In this document: positions 21,134-32,073 of the stretch, in pieces | Layout: every line of letters starts with the position of its first letter | How positions within the stretch are numbered: the first letter of the stretch is position 1 | Assembly: GCA_016841945.1 (NCBI GenBank) | Contig: JAENYC010000007.1 | Span: 50,221-114,220 of the forward strand | Length of the DNA: 64,000 bases | Direction of reading: 5' to 3' | Origin: Haloplasma contractile | Lineage (GTDB): Bacteria > Bacillota_I > Bacilli_A > Haloplasmatales > Haloplasmataceae | Position numbers and translations under genes: made by a program | The notes under the pieces: generated by a model | The model's database searches: none | What the model saw: only the letters and a program-made list of their open reading frames with translations | Told to the model about the DNA's origin: nothing

Positions 21134-21979
21134 ATGAAGAAAAAATATGCTAGAATTTTATCATTATCTTTTTCATTGATTATGATATTTCATTTATCAG
21201 GTTGTGCTAAAATATATAAGGATGGAGATTTTACACAGATATATCCTTTAAATTATGAAGATTATTTCTGGGATAGAGTATTCGTTCAACCGATTGCTTG
21301 GTTATTAGATTTGATTACAAGTAATACCGGTTCATTTGCGCTAGCGATTTTGTTAACAACAATTGTAGTAAGAACAATTCTTTTCCCTGTTTATACAAAA
21401 TCAAATGATACTTCTATTAAGATGCAAGCAATTCAACCTGAGGTTAAAAAAATACAAGAAAAATATGCAGGTAAAACGGATCCTGAATCTCGAAATAAAA
21501 TGCAGTTTGAAATGATGAAATTGTATAAAGATAATAATGTCAATATGTTTGCAGGTTGTTTAATGCCATTTCTACAAATGCCTGTATTCCTTGCGATGTA
21601 TAATGCAGTGGTTAAAGTACCTGTAACTTATGGGTATGATCCAAGTAGTTTACAATTTTTAAACATTAATTTGTCTAAACCAGGACCTGTTTACTTCCTA
21701 CCAATACTTGTTGCAGGAACCGCAATATTACTTCAATATATATCGATGTATGGATTATCAGCTGATGCCAAAAATAATAAAACAATGAAAATGATGATGT
21801 GGTTAATGCCTGGTATGATGTTTGTGTTTTCATTTTCTCAAGCTTCTGCCTTATCGTTATATTGGATTGTTGGAAATATTTATTCAACATTGCAAATTAT
21901 TGTCGTTAAAAAACCATTTAAAAAAGATAAAGATGATAATGTAGTAGATGCTAAATATAAAGAAGTTAAAAGTAAATAG
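21134..21979 (+). CDS. yidC: Membrane protein insertase YidC (lipoprotein type)
   Basis: 281 residues, the shorter Gram-positive form (SpoIIIJ/YqjG type). The N-terminal signal ends in the lipobox LSGC (Cys24), so it is a lipoprotein. Five membrane segments follow, beginning with WLLDLITSNTGSFALAILLTTIVVRTILFP, whose buried Arg forms the hydrophilic groove, then CLMPFLQMPVFLAMYNAV and WLMPGMMFVFSFSQASALSLYW. It inserts membrane proteins alone or with Sec. It lies 9 bases after rnpA. Confidence 0.95.
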   Translation: MKKKYARILSLSFSLIMIFHLSGCAKIYKDGDFTQIYPLNYEDYFWDRVFVQPIAWLLDLITSNTGSFALAILLTTIVVRTILFPVYTKSNDTSIKMQAIQPEVKKIQEKYAGKTDPESRNKMQFEMMKLYKDNNVNMFAGCLMPFLQMPVFLAMYNAVVKVPVTYGYDPSSLQFLNINLSKPGPVYFLPILVAGTAILLQYISMYGLSADAKNNKTMKMMMWLMPGMMFVFSFSQASALSLYWIVGNIYSTLQIIVVKKPFKKDKDDNVVDAKYKEVKSK

Positions 21980-22003
21980 GTAAACAGAAAGTGGGTTGTA
22001 ATC

Positions 22004-22618
22004 ATGAGAAAAAAAGAGATTGAAGGTAAAAATATTGAAGAAATTAAAAGTAAAGCGCTTGAGATTTTTAATATGCCTGAAGAAAAATTAAAAATTAAAG
22101 TGATCAATGAGAAAAAAGGTTTCTTAGGAATCGGTTCATCCATTACTGCTTTAGTTTCTTTAGATGTAAATCCAGCTGAAGAAGGTTTAAAATATTTAAA
22201 AAATATTATAAAAGAAATGGATATTGATGCAAAGATTGAGATGATAACCAATCAAAATGAAATAAAGTATAATATCTATAGTGATCATAACCCAATCCTA
22301 ATTGGTCGTGAAGGCAGTACTGTTGATGCACTGCAATTTATGACAAGACATGTTGTCAGTCGATATTCAGAAGAAAGATTAATTTGCTTAGTAGATGTTG
22401 GTGGTTATAAACAAAAACGAAAAATGCAGTTAGAAATCTTAGCAACGAAAACTGCTAAAGAAGTTGCTAGAACAAAAATACAAGTGAAATTAGATCCGAT
22501 GAACTCATATGAAAGAAGAATCATTCATACGAAATTATCTGATTGGCGAGATGTTTATACGGAATCAGTTGGAGAAGAACCAAATCGTTGTTTAATTATT
22601 AAACCAAAAAGAAGATAA
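22004..22618 (+). CDS. jag: Jag (KhpB-like) RNA-binding protein with KH and R3H domains
   Basis: 204 residues: a Jag N-terminal domain (RKKEIEGKNIEEIKSKALEIF, EKKGFLGIGSS), a KH domain around 75-140 with the loop IGREGSTVDALQ, and an R3H domain near the end (MNSYERRIIHTKLSDW ... GEEPNRCLIIKP). It binds RNA and in other Firmicutes pairs with KhpA to affect cell elongation and division. Its place after yidC is conserved. A terminator follows. Confidence 0.92.
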   Translation: MRKKEIEGKNIEEIKSKALEIFNMPEEKLKIKVINEKKGFLGIGSSITALVSLDVNPAEEGLKYLKNIIKEMDIDAKIEMITNQNEIKYNIYSDHNPILIGREGSTVDALQFMTRHVVSRYSEERLICLVDVGGYKQKRKMQLEILATKTAKEVARTKIQVKLDPMNSYERRIIHTKLSDWRDVYTESVGEEPNRCLIIKPKRR

Positions 22619-22650
22619 AACTGCATCCTAAGATGCAGTTTTATTTTTAA
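22617..22650 (+). terminator. Terminator after jag
   Basis: The stem AAAACTGCATC / GATGCAGTTTT with a small loop is followed by a T-rich run. Confidence 0.85.
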
Positions 22651-22698
22651 ATATTTTTTTAAAAAAGAAACGATACTATAGATGAAGAAGGTGATATC

Positions 22699-24057
22699 AT
22701 GTTTGATGATACTATTGCAGCCATTTCTACTTCATTAGGTGAAGGTGCTGTTTCAATTATTCGGTTAAGTGGAAAACAAGCAATTGAAATAGGAAACAAG
22801 CTTTTTAAAGGAAAAGATTTAACTCAAGTAAAATCTCATACCATACATTACGGTCATATCATTGACCCTGAAGATATAAAAGTAGTGGATGAAGTATTAC
22901 TGACAGTTATGCGCTCGCCTAGAACTTATACAACTGAAGATATTATTGAAATTAATTGTCACGGTGGCGTATTTGTCACAAATAAAATATTAGAATTTAC
23001 CTTAACTTTGGGTGCAAGATTAGCCGAACCAGGTGAATTTACAAAAAGAGCTTTTTTAAACAAGCGTATTGATTTGGCTCAAGCTGAATCGGTTATGGAT
23101 TTAATTAATGCTAAAACTGATGCATCTTTAAATTTGGCTGTTAACGCGCTAGATGGTCGGGTCTCTAATTTAATAAAGAATTTGCGAAAAGAAGTATTAT
23201 CAATTATCGCAAATATTGAAGTTAATATCGATTATCCTGAATATGATGATGCGGTGGTAGTTACGCATCAAATATTGAAACCGGAAATTGAAAAAGTGTT
23301 AAAGGAAATGAATCATATCTTAGAAGTTGCTAAAACAGGTAAAATTATTCGTGAAGGAATTAAAACCGTCATTGTAGGCAGACCAAATGTAGGGAAATCT
23401 AGTTTATTAAATAAAATGATGCGAGAAGAAAAAGCAATTGTGACAGAAATTGCAGGGACAACACGAGATTTGATAGAAGGATATATCAATATAGGTGGAA
23501 TAACTTTAAATCTTATAGATACAGCGGGTATTAGAGAAACAAAGGATATCGTTGAATCAATTGGTGTTAATCGTACGAAAAAAGAGATTAATGAAGCTGA
23601 ACTTATCTTACTCGTATTAAATAATAGTGAATCATTAACAGAGGATGATAAAAAGTTACTTAACCTAACAAAAGATAAGAAAAGAATTATTATCGTCAAT
23701 AAAATAGATTTACCTTCAAAAATGAATAAAGAAAATTTAGAACACTATATTGAAACATCGATGTTAAATGATGAAGGAATTGAGCTATTAGAAAAAGAGA
23801 TAAAAAAACTATTTGAATTAGGAGATATAAAAAATAAAGATATAAACTATCTATCAAATACTAGACATATCGCAAAGTTAAAAAAAGCTAGACATTCTCT
23901 AAAAGAGGCATTGTTATCAATTAAGGATGAAATACCAATTGATATGATTGAAATTGATGTTAAAGAAGCTTGGATTTACTTAGGTGAAATATTGGGAGAA
24001 GAAGTTAGTGACAATTTACTAGATGAATTGTTTAGTAAGTTTTGTTTAGGAAAATAG
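22699..24057 (+). CDS. mnmE: tRNA modification GTPase MnmE
   Basis: 452 residues. With MnmG it makes the carboxymethylaminomethyl group at wobble U34 of tRNA. The N-terminal folate-binding domain begins DDTIAAISTSLGEGAVSIIR; the G domain has GRPNVGKSSLLN, DTAGIRET and NKID; the C-terminus is FCLGK with the conserved Cys. AGGTGAT precedes ATG. MnmG is 4 kb downstream, separated here by the Asn operon, whereas in many Firmicutes the two genes are adjacent. Confidence 0.97.
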   Translation: MFDDTIAAISTSLGEGAVSIIRLSGKQAIEIGNKLFKGKDLTQVKSHTIHYGHIIDPEDIKVVDEVLLTVMRSPRTYTTEDIIEINCHGGVFVTNKILEFTLTLGARLAEPGEFTKRAFLNKRIDLAQAESVMDLINAKTDASLNLAVNALDGRVSNLIKNLRKEVLSIIANIEVNIDYPEYDDAVVVTHQILKPEIEKVLKEMNHILEVAKTGKIIREGIKTVIVGRPNVGKSSLLNKMMREEKAIVTEIAGTTRDLIEGYINIGGITLNLIDTAGIRETKDIVESIGVNRTKKEINEAELILLVLNNSESLTEDDKKLLNLTKDKKRIIIVNKIDLPSKMNKENLEHYIETSMLNDEGIELLEKEIKKLFELGDIKNKDINYLSNTRHIAKLKKARHSLKEALLSIKDEIPIDMIEIDVKEAWIYLGEILGEEVSDNLLDELFSKFCLGK

Positions 24058-24111
24058 CAGAGATGATTTGACATTTGACAAAAAATATAGTATATATAAT
24101 TTATATTAAAA

Positions 24112-24345
24112 AACAATGAAGAGGAGAGTAACTTCTAATGGTCGTAGTAGCGATATCGGGATGGTGCAAGCCGGTAACAGATTTAGAAGTGAAGAACACC
24201 TTGGAGTTTCTTATCGAAATGAAAAAAGTAGAATAAGACGGGAATTCTACCGTTAATAAGAATACCTAAAGTGGTCTTAATAGGCAACTAGGGTGGTACC
24301 GCGGATAACAGTCATTCGTCCCTTATACGTTTGACTGTTTTTTAT
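24112..24345 (+). promoter_or_regulatory. T-box leader (asparagine) controlling asnA-rmuC-asnS
   Basis: The T-box core AACTAGGGTGGTACCGCGG (24286-24304) is followed by a terminator with arms AACAGTCA / TGACTGTT and a T-run. Stem I contains AAC (24195-24197) in GAAGAACACC as probable specifier, matching asparagine and both downstream Asn genes. A TTGACA box at 24073-24078 lies just upstream. Confidence 0.92.
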
Positions 24346-24370
24346 ATTTTTGTAAAGGAATGATAAATAT

Positions 24371-25339
24371 ATGAAATCCTATCAAAGTAAACTAACGTTG
24401 TTTCAAACACAGGTAGCGATTAAAAAATTAAAAGATTTCTTTGAACGACAACTCGCATATGAATTGAATCTTACGAGAGTATCCGCGCCCCTATTTGTTA
24501 AGCCTGAAACAGGTTTAAATGATCATTTAAATGGTGTAGAAAAACCTGTGTCTTTTACAGTTAGTGATAATGAAACACTTGAAATCGTGCAGTCACTTGC
24601 AAAATGGAAGCGTTTGGCCTTGTATCAATATAGTATAAAAGAAAAAAAAGGAATCTATACAGATATGAACGCCATCAGAAAAGATGAAGAATTAGATAAC
24701 ATACATTCTTATTATGTTGATCAATGGGACTGGGAAAGGGTTATTAATCAAAGTGATCGTACATTAAAAAAATTGAAAGAAATTGTCAGTCGTATATACA
24801 AAGTACTTCGCATAACAAATGAATATATCCTAGATGAATATCCTGTTCTATCTCATAAATTACCTGATGAAATTTATTTCATTACAACTCAAGAACTAGA
24901 AGATAGATATCCACAACTTTTACCAAAAGAAAGAGAACATGCCATTTGTAAGGAGCACAAGGCAGTTTTTCTAATGCAAATTGGACAAATACATGATAAA
25001 AGAGCACCTGATTATGATGATTGGAATTTAAATGGAGACCTATTAGTTTATCATGATATACTTGATTGTGGTCTTGAGTTATCATCTATGGGAATTAGAG
25101 TAGATAAAGAGGTTTTATATCAACAATTACATTCAACAAATAGTTTAGAAAAGTTAAATCTACCTTATCATCAAATGGTAATTGATGAAAAATTACCTTA
25201 TACAATAGGTGGTGGCATAGGACAATCTCGATTATGTATGTTTTTTTTAGAAAAAGCACATATCGGTGAAGTTCAGAGTTCTGTTTGGCCAAAAGATATG
25301 GTAAAATCTTGTAGAAGTAAAAATATTCATTTATTATAA
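24371..25339 (+). CDS. asnA: Aspartate-ammonia ligase (asparagine synthetase A)
   Basis: 322 residues, the usual size. It makes asparagine from aspartate, ammonia and ATP with a class II synthetase-like fold. Seen: LTLFQTQVAIKKLKDFFER, LNLTRVSAPLFV, the DQWDWERVI segment and C-terminal GGGIGQSRLCMFFLEKAHIGEVQ. As first gene after the Asn T-box it should be induced when tRNA-Asn is uncharged. The rmuC start follows 15 bases after its stop. Confidence 0.96.
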   Translation: MKSYQSKLTLFQTQVAIKKLKDFFERQLAYELNLTRVSAPLFVKPETGLNDHLNGVEKPVSFTVSDNETLEIVQSLAKWKRLALYQYSIKEKKGIYTDMNAIRKDEELDNIHSYYVDQWDWERVINQSDRTLKKLKEIVSRIYKVLRITNEYILDEYPVLSHKLPDEIYFITTQELEDRYPQLLPKEREHAICKEHKAVFLMQIGQIHDKRAPDYDDWNLNGDLLVYHDILDCGLELSSMGIRVDKEVLYQQLHSTNSLEKLNLPYHQMVIDEKLPYTIGGGIGQSRLCMFFLEKAHIGEVQSSVWPKDMVKSCRSKNIHLL

Positions 25340-25354
25340 AATGGGGGTGATGTT

Positions 25355-26596
25355 TTGGATTTACAAGAAATAATCGTTATATTATTAGGTGTAAGTTGTT
25401 TATTAAACTTATATGTAGTGTTTAAAGTTTATACTAATAAACGGAGTGATAAACAACTAATTAAGGAAATGAATGATTTTAAATTTCATCAACAAACACA
25501 GTTCTTACATATTCAAAAATCTCTATCAGAAGATTTTTCTCAATTGAGAGAAAATATCGTGATTAATATTAATAAGTATAATGAACAAACGATAAAAGAA
25601 ATTTTATCCTTTCATAAGAATATGAATCAAGAATTATATGGTTTTAAAGATCAAATTCAAAAAGAAATGGTGGTGATTTATGATAAGTTAAATCAACATA
25701 TTTCAAAACATTTAGATAAAATGAACGAAAAAGTAGAATTGCGTTTAAATGAAGGATTTGAAAAAACAGCAAAAACTTTTAATAGTATATTAGAAAGAAT
25801 TAGTAAAATAGATGAAGCACAAAAGAAAATTGAAAGCTTATCTACTAATATCATATCCTTACAGGATGTACTAACAGATAAAAAATCAAGGGGTACATAT
25901 GGAGAAATTCAATTAAAACAAATATTAATCTCTACCTTTGGAGAAAATAATACCAAAGTATATGAACTACAAAAAAAATTGAGTAATGATAAAATAACGG
26001 ATGCGATATTATATACACCCGAACCTTTAGGTGCTATCTGTATCGATTCTAAATTCCCTCTAGAACATTATAAAAAAATGATGGATAGAAATTTAAGTAA
26101 CGAAGAAGTGATTGAAGCAACTAGAAAATTTAAACAAGATGTAAAAAAACATATTGATGATATTAAGAATAAATATATCATACAAGGTGAAACTGCCATT
26201 TCTGCGATAATGTTTATACCAGCAGAGGCTGTATTTGCTGAAATTAATGCTTATCATCCTGATATTATAAATTATTCTCAAAAATCCCATGTATGGATTA
26301 CTTCACCAACGACATTGATGTTTTTGTTAACAACGGTTCAAGTGATTTTACAAAATATAGAACGTGACAAATATTCAGCGATTATTCATGAGGAACTTAA
26401 TAAATTAGGTACTGAATTTAAACGATATAAAGAACGGTGGGATAAATTATCAAAAAATATTGATCAAGTGTCAAAGAATGTCAAGGATTTACATACGACA
26501 TCATATAAAATCGAAAAACATTTTGATTCGATATCAAAAGCTGATATAGAAGTAAAGTATGAATTACCAATTAAAAATAAGGAGGAAAAACAATGA
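25355..26596 (+). CDS. rmuC: DNA recombination protein RmuC
   Basis: 413 residues from TTG at 25355 (GGGGGTGAT upstream). An N-terminal membrane segment ([18 protein letters not shown]) is followed by a long coiled coil (about 30-175), then the RmuC domain with [38 protein letters not shown] and SPTTLMFLL. RmuC proteins are thought to limit inversions and have a nuclease-like fold; the precise activity is not established. It overlaps asnS by the ATGA quartet, so it sits inside a T-box-controlled asparagine operon, an odd place for it. Confidence 0.92.
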   Translation: MDLQEIIVILLGVSCLLNLYVVFKVYTNKRSDKQLIKEMNDFKFHQQTQFLHIQKSLSEDFSQLRENIVININKYNEQTIKEILSFHKNMNQELYGFKDQIQKEMVVIYDKLNQHISKHLDKMNEKVELRLNEGFEKTAKTFNSILERISKIDEAQKKIESLSTNIISLQDVLTDKKSRGTYGEIQLKQILISTFGENNTKVYELQKKLSNDKITDAILYTPEPLGAICIDSKFPLEHYKKMMDRNLSNEEVIEATRKFKQDVKKHIDDIKNKYIIQGETAISAIMFIPAEAVFAEINAYHPDIINYSQKSHVWITSPTTLMFLLTTVQVILQNIERDKYSAIIHEELNKLGTEFKRYKERWDKLSKNIDQVSKNVKDLHTTSYKIEKHFDSISKADIEVKYELPIKNKEEKQ

Positions 26597-27984
26597 GACA
26601 TGTTGTCATTAGGCAATTATATCGTGATTTAAAACGATATCAAGAAAAAGAAGTTGAAATAAAGGGTTGGGTAAGAAATAACAGAGCACAAAAACAATTT
26701 GGTTTTTTGATGATTAATGATGGTACCTTTTTTGAAACCGTACAAGTTGTGTATGAAGAGATGTTAGATAATTTTAAAGATATTCAAAAATTTAGAGTGG
26801 GTTCAGCCTTAAAAATACAAGGTAGGGTTGTGTTAACCCCTGATGCCAAACAACCATTTGAGATTAAAGCATCAAACGTCATATTAGAGGGAGATAGTCC
26901 AGAAGATTATCCTATTCAACCTAAAAGACATACAAGAGAGTTTCTTAGAGAAGTAGCGCATTTAAGACCGAGAACCAATTTATTTAATGCAGTGTTTAGA
27001 GTGCGTTCAATTACATCTTATGCAATTCACAAATTTTTTCAAGAAAAAGGATTTATATATATTCACTCTCCACTTATCACCGCATCAGACGCTGAGGGGG
27101 CGGGTGAAATGTTTAAGGTAACGAACCTTGATTTGAAAGACATCCCCCTTGATGATCATAAAGAAGTGGATTATACAAAGGATTTCTTTGGTAAACAAAC
27201 TAACTTAACCGTTACAGGTCAATTAGAAGCTGAAGCCTTTGCCCTAGCGTTTAAAGATGTCTATACTTTCGGACCGACCTTCCGTGCTGAAAATTCAAAT
27301 ACTTATAAGCATGCAGCTGAGTTTTGGATGATAGAACCAGAAATTGCATTTGCTGATTTAGAAGATAATATGAATTTAGCTGAAGAGATGATTAAATATA
27401 TTATTCAATATGTTATTAAACATGCACCAGAAGAGATGGCATTTTTTAATAAGTTTGTTCAAAAAGGGTTATTAAATCGACTGAATACGTTAATAAAAAG
27501 TAAGTTTTATCGTTGTGATTATACAGAAGCAATAGAAATTCTTAAAAATGCGACAAAGAAATTTGAAAATAAAGTCGAATGGGGCATCGATTTAGCTAGC
27601 GAACATGAACGTTATCTAACGGATGTTCATTTTAAAGCACCAGTATTTATTATAAACTATCCAAAAGACATAAAGGCATTTTATATGCGATTAAACGATG
27701 ATTTAAAAACTGTGGCTGCCTGTGATTTATTAGTACCAGGTGTTGGAGAACTCGTTGGAGGTTCTCAACGTGAAGAACGTTTAGATATACTAGAAAAGAG
27801 AATGGATGAAATGAACATTCCAAAGGATGAGCTATTATGGTACCTAGATTTACGAAAATACGGTGGTGTGAAACATGCTGGATATGGTTTAGGATTTGAA
27901 CGCATGTTAATGTATTTGATGGGTATTGAAAATATACGTGATGTCATCCCTTTCCCAAGAACACCTAAAAATTGTGAATTTTAA
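26593..27984 (+). CDS. asnS: Asparaginyl-tRNA synthetase
   Basis: 463 residues. An N-terminal OB-fold anticodon-binding domain ([20 protein letters not shown]) precedes a class II core with [20 protein letters not shown] and [19 protein letters not shown]. The sequence features fit AsnRS and not AspRS. Translation is probably coupled to rmuC by the 4-base overlap; AAGGAGG lies upstream. With asnA in the same operon the cell both makes and charges asparagine in response to tRNA-Asn status. Confidence 0.96.
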   Translation: MRHVVIRQLYRDLKRYQEKEVEIKGWVRNNRAQKQFGFLMINDGTFFETVQVVYEEMLDNFKDIQKFRVGSALKIQGRVVLTPDAKQPFEIKASNVILEGDSPEDYPIQPKRHTREFLREVAHLRPRTNLFNAVFRVRSITSYAIHKFFQEKGFIYIHSPLITASDAEGAGEMFKVTNLDLKDIPLDDHKEVDYTKDFFGKQTNLTVTGQLEAEAFALAFKDVYTFGPTFRAENSNTYKHAAEFWMIEPEIAFADLEDNMNLAEEMIKYIIQYVIKHAPEEMAFFNKFVQKGLLNRLNTLIKSKFYRCDYTEAIEILKNATKKFENKVEWGIDLASEHERYLTDVHFKAPVFIINYPKDIKAFYMRLNDDLKTVAACDLLVPGVGELVGGSQREERLDILEKRMDEMNIPKDELLWYLDLRKYGGVKHAGYGLGFERMLMYLMGIENIRDVIPFPRTPKNCEF

Positions 27985-27989
27985 GGTAT

Positions 27990-28022
27990 AAAACTTTCCA
28001 AATCGCTTGGAAAGTTTTTATA
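27990..28022 (+). terminator. Terminator after asnS
   Basis: The stem AAACTTTCCA / TGGAAAGTTT with a 7-base loop is followed by T's. Confidence 0.85.
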
Positions 28023-28159
28023 TAGTTTTAAAAAAATGATTTTACAATATAATCATTCCATGATAAAATTATTTATTGTTGAATTATCTAATAGTAAGGT
28101 AATATTATTTATATTTATGGTAGAATAATAAATAGAGAGTAATAAAGGAGATGCATCTT

Positions 28160-30046
28160 ATGTATGACATCATCGTAATAGGTGGCGGACACGCTGGATG
28201 TGAGGCAGCACTTGCGCCAAGTAGAATGGGTTTAAAAACCTTGTTAATAACTGCGAATATAGAAAAAATAGCCCATATGCCTTGTAATCCATCAATAGGA
28301 GGACCAGCAAAAGGAATTGTAGTAAGAGAAATCGATGCATTAGGTGGAGAAATGGGCATTAATACTGATAAATCTCATATTCAGATGCGTTTATTAAATA
28401 CGGGTAAAGGTCCTGGTGTACAAGCTTTAAGGGCACAAGCTGATAAAGTTGATTATCCAAAAAATATGCAGGAAACACTACTAAACCAGAAAAATTTAAC
28501 CGTTTTAGAACATATGGTAGAAGATTTAATTGTTGAAAATAAGGTGATAAAAGGTGTTGTGATTGATCAACATAAAAAATATTATGCGAGAAAAGTGATT
28601 CTTACCGCGGGAACCTATATGCAAGCAAAGATTATGATTAGTAGTGAAACCTGGTCTAGTGGTCCTGATAATGAAAAACCTTCAGAAAACTTATCCGATA
28701 ATTTAAGGCGATTAGGATTTAAAACCATGCGTTTAAAAACAGGGACACCGCCACGGGTTGCAATAAATAGTGTGGATTTTAACAAGACAGAAATACAACC
28801 TGGTGATATGGAATACCATGCTTTTAGTTTTGATACAACGGATTATAAACCACTAGATGAACAAGTACCATGTTATTTAACTTATACTGATGATAGAACA
28901 CATGAAATTATCATGAATAATCTAAATAAATCTTCCATGTATGGTGCGATTGAAAAAATTGAAAGTAAGGGTCCACGATATTGTCCTTCTATTGAAGATA
29001 AAATCGTGCGATTTAGTGATAAACCACGGCATCAAATTTTTTTAGAACCTGAAAGTATACACATACCAGAAATATATGTGCAAGGTTTTTCAACTAGTTT
29101 ACCAAAAGAAGTTCAAGATGAAATGATTCATACAATTAAAGGGCTAGAAAACTGTGAAATTGTAAGGTATGCTTATGCGATAGAATACGATGCGATTAAT
29201 CCAACTCATCTATGGCCAACCTTAGAATCTAAAAAAATAAAGGGTTTGTATTTTGCAGGACAGGTCAATGGAACCAGTGGTTATGAAGAGGCTGCAGGAC
29301 AGGGACTAATGGCAGGTATTAATGCTGCACTTGACATAAAAGAAAAACCACCTCTTATATTAAAAAGGAATGAAGCATATATTGGGGTTATGATTGATGA
29401 TTTGGTCACAAAAGGAACACATGAACCTTATCGTCTATTAACTTCTCGTGCTGAATATCGATTATTATTAAGACATGATAATGCGGATATACGATTAAGA
29501 GAATATGGTTATCAAGTGGGTTTAATTGATGAAAAACGTTATGCTAAATTTAGAAAGAAAATTGAAAATATTGAAGAAGAGAAGAAACGTTTAGGAAGTA
29601 TAAGAATTTCACCGACACAAGAAGTCAATGATTATTTAAAGTCTATTCATTCTTCTCCATTAAAAGATGGGATTACACCACTTAGATTATTAAAACGACC
29701 TGAAATGACTTATGAACATCTTATGGCATTATTGAATGAAGACGCAGTTTTATCTAAAGAAGAAATACAACAGATTGAAATACAAGTAAAATATGAAGGG
29801 TATATACGAAAGATGAAATCACAAGTTGATAAAATGAATAAATTAGAAGAAAGAACCATTCCACAAGATATCAATTACGATGAGATATCAAATCTCGCAA
29901 TTGAAGCAAGGCAGAAATTAAAACAAATTAGACCATTAACTTTAGGACAAGCACAGCGTATTTCTGGTGTCAATCCAAGTGATATATCTATTTTAATGAT
30001 TTATCTAGACACTTACAGTAGAAGGCGTAAGGAGTCGGTAATATGA
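28160..30046 (+). CDS. mnmG: tRNA uridine-5-carboxymethylaminomethyl modification enzyme MnmG
   Basis: 628 residues from ATG at 28160; the earlier ATG at 28151 abuts the AAAGGAG site and is too close. The FAD-binding start is [19 protein letters not shown]; further marks are [51 protein letters not shown] and [17 protein letters not shown]. It works with MnmE on tRNA wobble uridines. The stop overlaps the rsmG start in ATGA. Confidence 0.97.
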   Translation: MYDIIVIGGGHAGCEAALAPSRMGLKTLLITANIEKIAHMPCNPSIGGPAKGIVVREIDALGGEMGINTDKSHIQMRLLNTGKGPGVQALRAQADKVDYPKNMQETLLNQKNLTVLEHMVEDLIVENKVIKGVVIDQHKKYYARKVILTAGTYMQAKIMISSETWSSGPDNEKPSENLSDNLRRLGFKTMRLKTGTPPRVAINSVDFNKTEIQPGDMEYHAFSFDTTDYKPLDEQVPCYLTYTDDRTHEIIMNNLNKSSMYGAIEKIESKGPRYCPSIEDKIVRFSDKPRHQIFLEPESIHIPEIYVQGFSTSLPKEVQDEMIHTIKGLENCEIVRYAYAIEYDAINPTHLWPTLESKKIKGLYFAGQVNGTSGYEEAAGQGLMAGINAALDIKEKPPLILKRNEAYIGVMIDDLVTKGTHEPYRLLTSRAEYRLLLRHDNADIRLREYGYQVGLIDEKRYAKFRKKIENIEEEKKRLGSIRISPTQEVNDYLKSIHSSPLKDGITPLRLLKRPEMTYEHLMALLNEDAVLSKEEIQQIEIQVKYEGYIRKMKSQVDKMNKLEERTIPQDINYDEISNLAIEARQKLKQIRPLTLGQAQRISGVNPSDISILMIYLDTYSRRRKESVI

Positions 30047-30750
30047 ATGAACAACAGTTTGTAGATGAGGTATTAGCCAAAGGAATAGAGTTAAATAAAG
30101 ATCAAATAAAACGATTTAAAATATATTATGAAGTACTGATAGATCATAATAATCGCATGAATTTAACTTCTTTAACTAAAAAAGAAGATGTTTATTTAAA
30201 ACATTTTTATGATTCCTTAACCCTTTTATTTTATTATCCTTTAAAAGAAAAATGTAAAGTATGTGATGTTGGTGCTGGGGCAGGTTTTCCTAGTATTCCA
30301 CTAAAAATTATTAAACCAGATTTGAAAATAACAATCGTTGATTCACTAGGGAAAAGAATTAAATTTTTAAATCATTTAATCAAGGAATTAGCATTAAAAG
30401 ATGTAGAAACAGTTCATCATCGTGCTGAAAAATACGCTATTTCTAATCGAGAAACCTTCGATGTCGTCACCGCAAGGGCTGTTGCAAGATTAAATATATT
30501 AGCTGAGTTATGCATGCCCCTTGTTAAAATTAAAGGAAAGTTCATCGCAATGAAGGGGCAAAGTGGGTTAGAGGAATGGATGGAAGCAAGAAAGAGTATC
30601 CACTCTTTAGGAGGTTCTCTATTTGACAAACATGAATTTTCTCTTCCGTTTGATGGAGGGTTGAGAAATATACTTGTTTTTACAAAAAATAACAAAACTC
30701 CAAATAAATATCCAAGAAACTATAGTCAAATTAAAAACAAACCATTATAA
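30043..30750 (+). CDS. rsmG: 16S rRNA G527 N7-methyltransferase RsmG
   Basis: 235 residues, normal. The S-adenosylmethionine site is [24 protein letters not shown] and [15 protein letters not shown] are family marks. It methylates G527 near the decoding site. Its start overlaps mnmG by 4 bases, the usual gidA-gidB pair. The C-terminus is Lys/Asn-rich ([17 protein letters not shown]). Confidence 0.96.
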   Translation: MNEQQFVDEVLAKGIELNKDQIKRFKIYYEVLIDHNNRMNLTSLTKKEDVYLKHFYDSLTLLFYYPLKEKCKVCDVGAGAGFPSIPLKIIKPDLKITIVDSLGKRIKFLNHLIKELALKDVETVHHRAEKYAISNRETFDVVTARAVARLNILAELCMPLVKIKGKFIAMKGQSGLEEWMEARKSIHSLGGSLFDKHEFSLPFDGGLRNILVFTKNNKTPNKYPRNYSQIKNKPL

Positions 30751-30771
30751 TAAACATAAGGTGGTGTTATT

Positions 30772-32001
30772 TTGGCTTACTTATATGAAGATAAAGAATT
30801 AGTCTATGAAAAACAAATGGCAACATTAAAGAAACGAATTATTTTAGTGAATTCAACTATATTTGTTTCTAATTTATTTGCGACATTAATTTTATTATTT
30901 AATCGCATGCCATTTATTGATTTTTTAAACTTAGTATTGCCTGTTTTCTTACTTAATTTAGTTATCTCTTACGCAATATTAATAAATAAAGATAGTAATG
31001 AACAACTTTACTTAGCAATGTATATCGCTATCATCGGGACAATCGTGGTGATGATAAATATTTTTATTAATGTTCAGAGCCCAGCAACGTATATGTTAAT
31101 TTATCTAGCAATTGCTATTATCAGTGTTTTTAAAGATAAAAAAGCAGTGAGTATCGGATATTTGATTATCTTTGTTTATGGTTCAATCATTAATTTTAGA
31201 TATGATGAGGCAATCGTTAATTATTATAATGAAAATTATTTAATCAATAATTTGACCCCTTATTTATATGAAAGTATTCTAATCCTTATTTTAATCGTTC
31301 AAGCTGTCAGAACATTTTATAATGAAAAAGAAATTGATGAATTATATGATCAATTAGATACACAAAAGGCAGTTGAATTAAAATATCATAAAACGATTTA
31401 TAGTTTAATGGGGAAAAATCACGAATTAGTCTCTTATACAGATCAATATGTAACTGAAGAAACGAAAGAACGTTTATATCAATATGTAGATTTATTTAAT
31501 GAAGCTTTTTATATGAAGGAAGATTTAAAGGAAAAAATTGATAGATATTTAGATTTACAATCATATAAAAATCCAAAAAAAGTTTTAGGTCATAGACTAA
31601 GTAGTTATCATTTAAAAAGAGAGTTAAAATACCTTGAAGAAATATCAACATATAAATTAACGAAGTTAGTCAGTTTAATCACCTCAATTACTTATAAGAA
31701 TCAAAAATCTAATTATATTGATGATATAAAAAATTATGAGTTATTGTTTATGAATCCAGAAATGTCAATTGAAATTCAGATGTTAGGTTTTATCATCTTA
31801 TATGAACATTTAAGAAATGAAAAACCATATCTTAAGAATCTTAGTCATGAACAAATCGTAGCATATTTAAAAACAAATGAAGCAAAGGAACAGTTTGGTA
31901 AAGAAATCATAGAGTTTTTCCTAATGAACGAAGAAATTTTTAATGATATTTATAAAAAAAAGGAATTGAAGAATGAAGAAGAGACAAAATCTGACATTTA
32001 A
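30772..32001 (+). CDS. Membrane protein with degenerate HD-GYP-like cytoplasmic domain
   Basis: 409 residues from TTG at 30772 (AAGGTGGTG upstream). Residues about 25-180 hold six hydrophobic segments. The rest is soluble and helical. Its last third carries YEHLRNEKPYLKNLSHEQIV, close to the end of HD-GYP domains (DALTSDRPY...SHEEA), then FGKEIIEFFL in place of the usual FDPE..FL. The pattern of helices before it also fits, but the metal-binding HD, the HHE and the GYP motifs are absent. I infer a catalytically dead HD-GYP relative, possibly a sensor. It lies between rsmG and noc. No family name can be given with certainty. Confidence 0.55.
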   Translation: MAYLYEDKELVYEKQMATLKKRIILVNSTIFVSNLFATLILLFNRMPFIDFLNLVLPVFLLNLVISYAILINKDSNEQLYLAMYIAIIGTIVVMINIFINVQSPATYMLIYLAIAIISVFKDKKAVSIGYLIIFVYGSIINFRYDEAIVNYYNENYLINNLTPYLYESILILILIVQAVRTFYNEKEIDELYDQLDTQKAVELKYHKTIYSLMGKNHELVSYTDQYVTEETKERLYQYVDLFNEAFYMKEDLKEKIDRYLDLQSYKNPKKVLGHRLSSYHLKRELKYLEEISTYKLTKLVSLITSITYKNQKSNYIDDIKNYELLFMNPEMSIEIQMLGFIILYEHLRNEKPYLKNLSHEQIVAYLKTNEAKEQFGKEIIEFFLMNEEIFNDIYKKKELKNEEETKSDI

Positions 32002-32073
32002 AACAGATTTCTATATAATTCGACAAATTGGTAAAGTTATAATATAATTGAAGTCAAGGTGGGGAGGATCGAA

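Noticed and set aside
21880..22251. 123-codon minus-strand frame over yidC and jag
   Set aside because: Antisense to certain genes, with no binding site.
23313..23699. 128-codon minus-strand frame in mnmE
   Set aside because: Shadow of the mnmE G domain.
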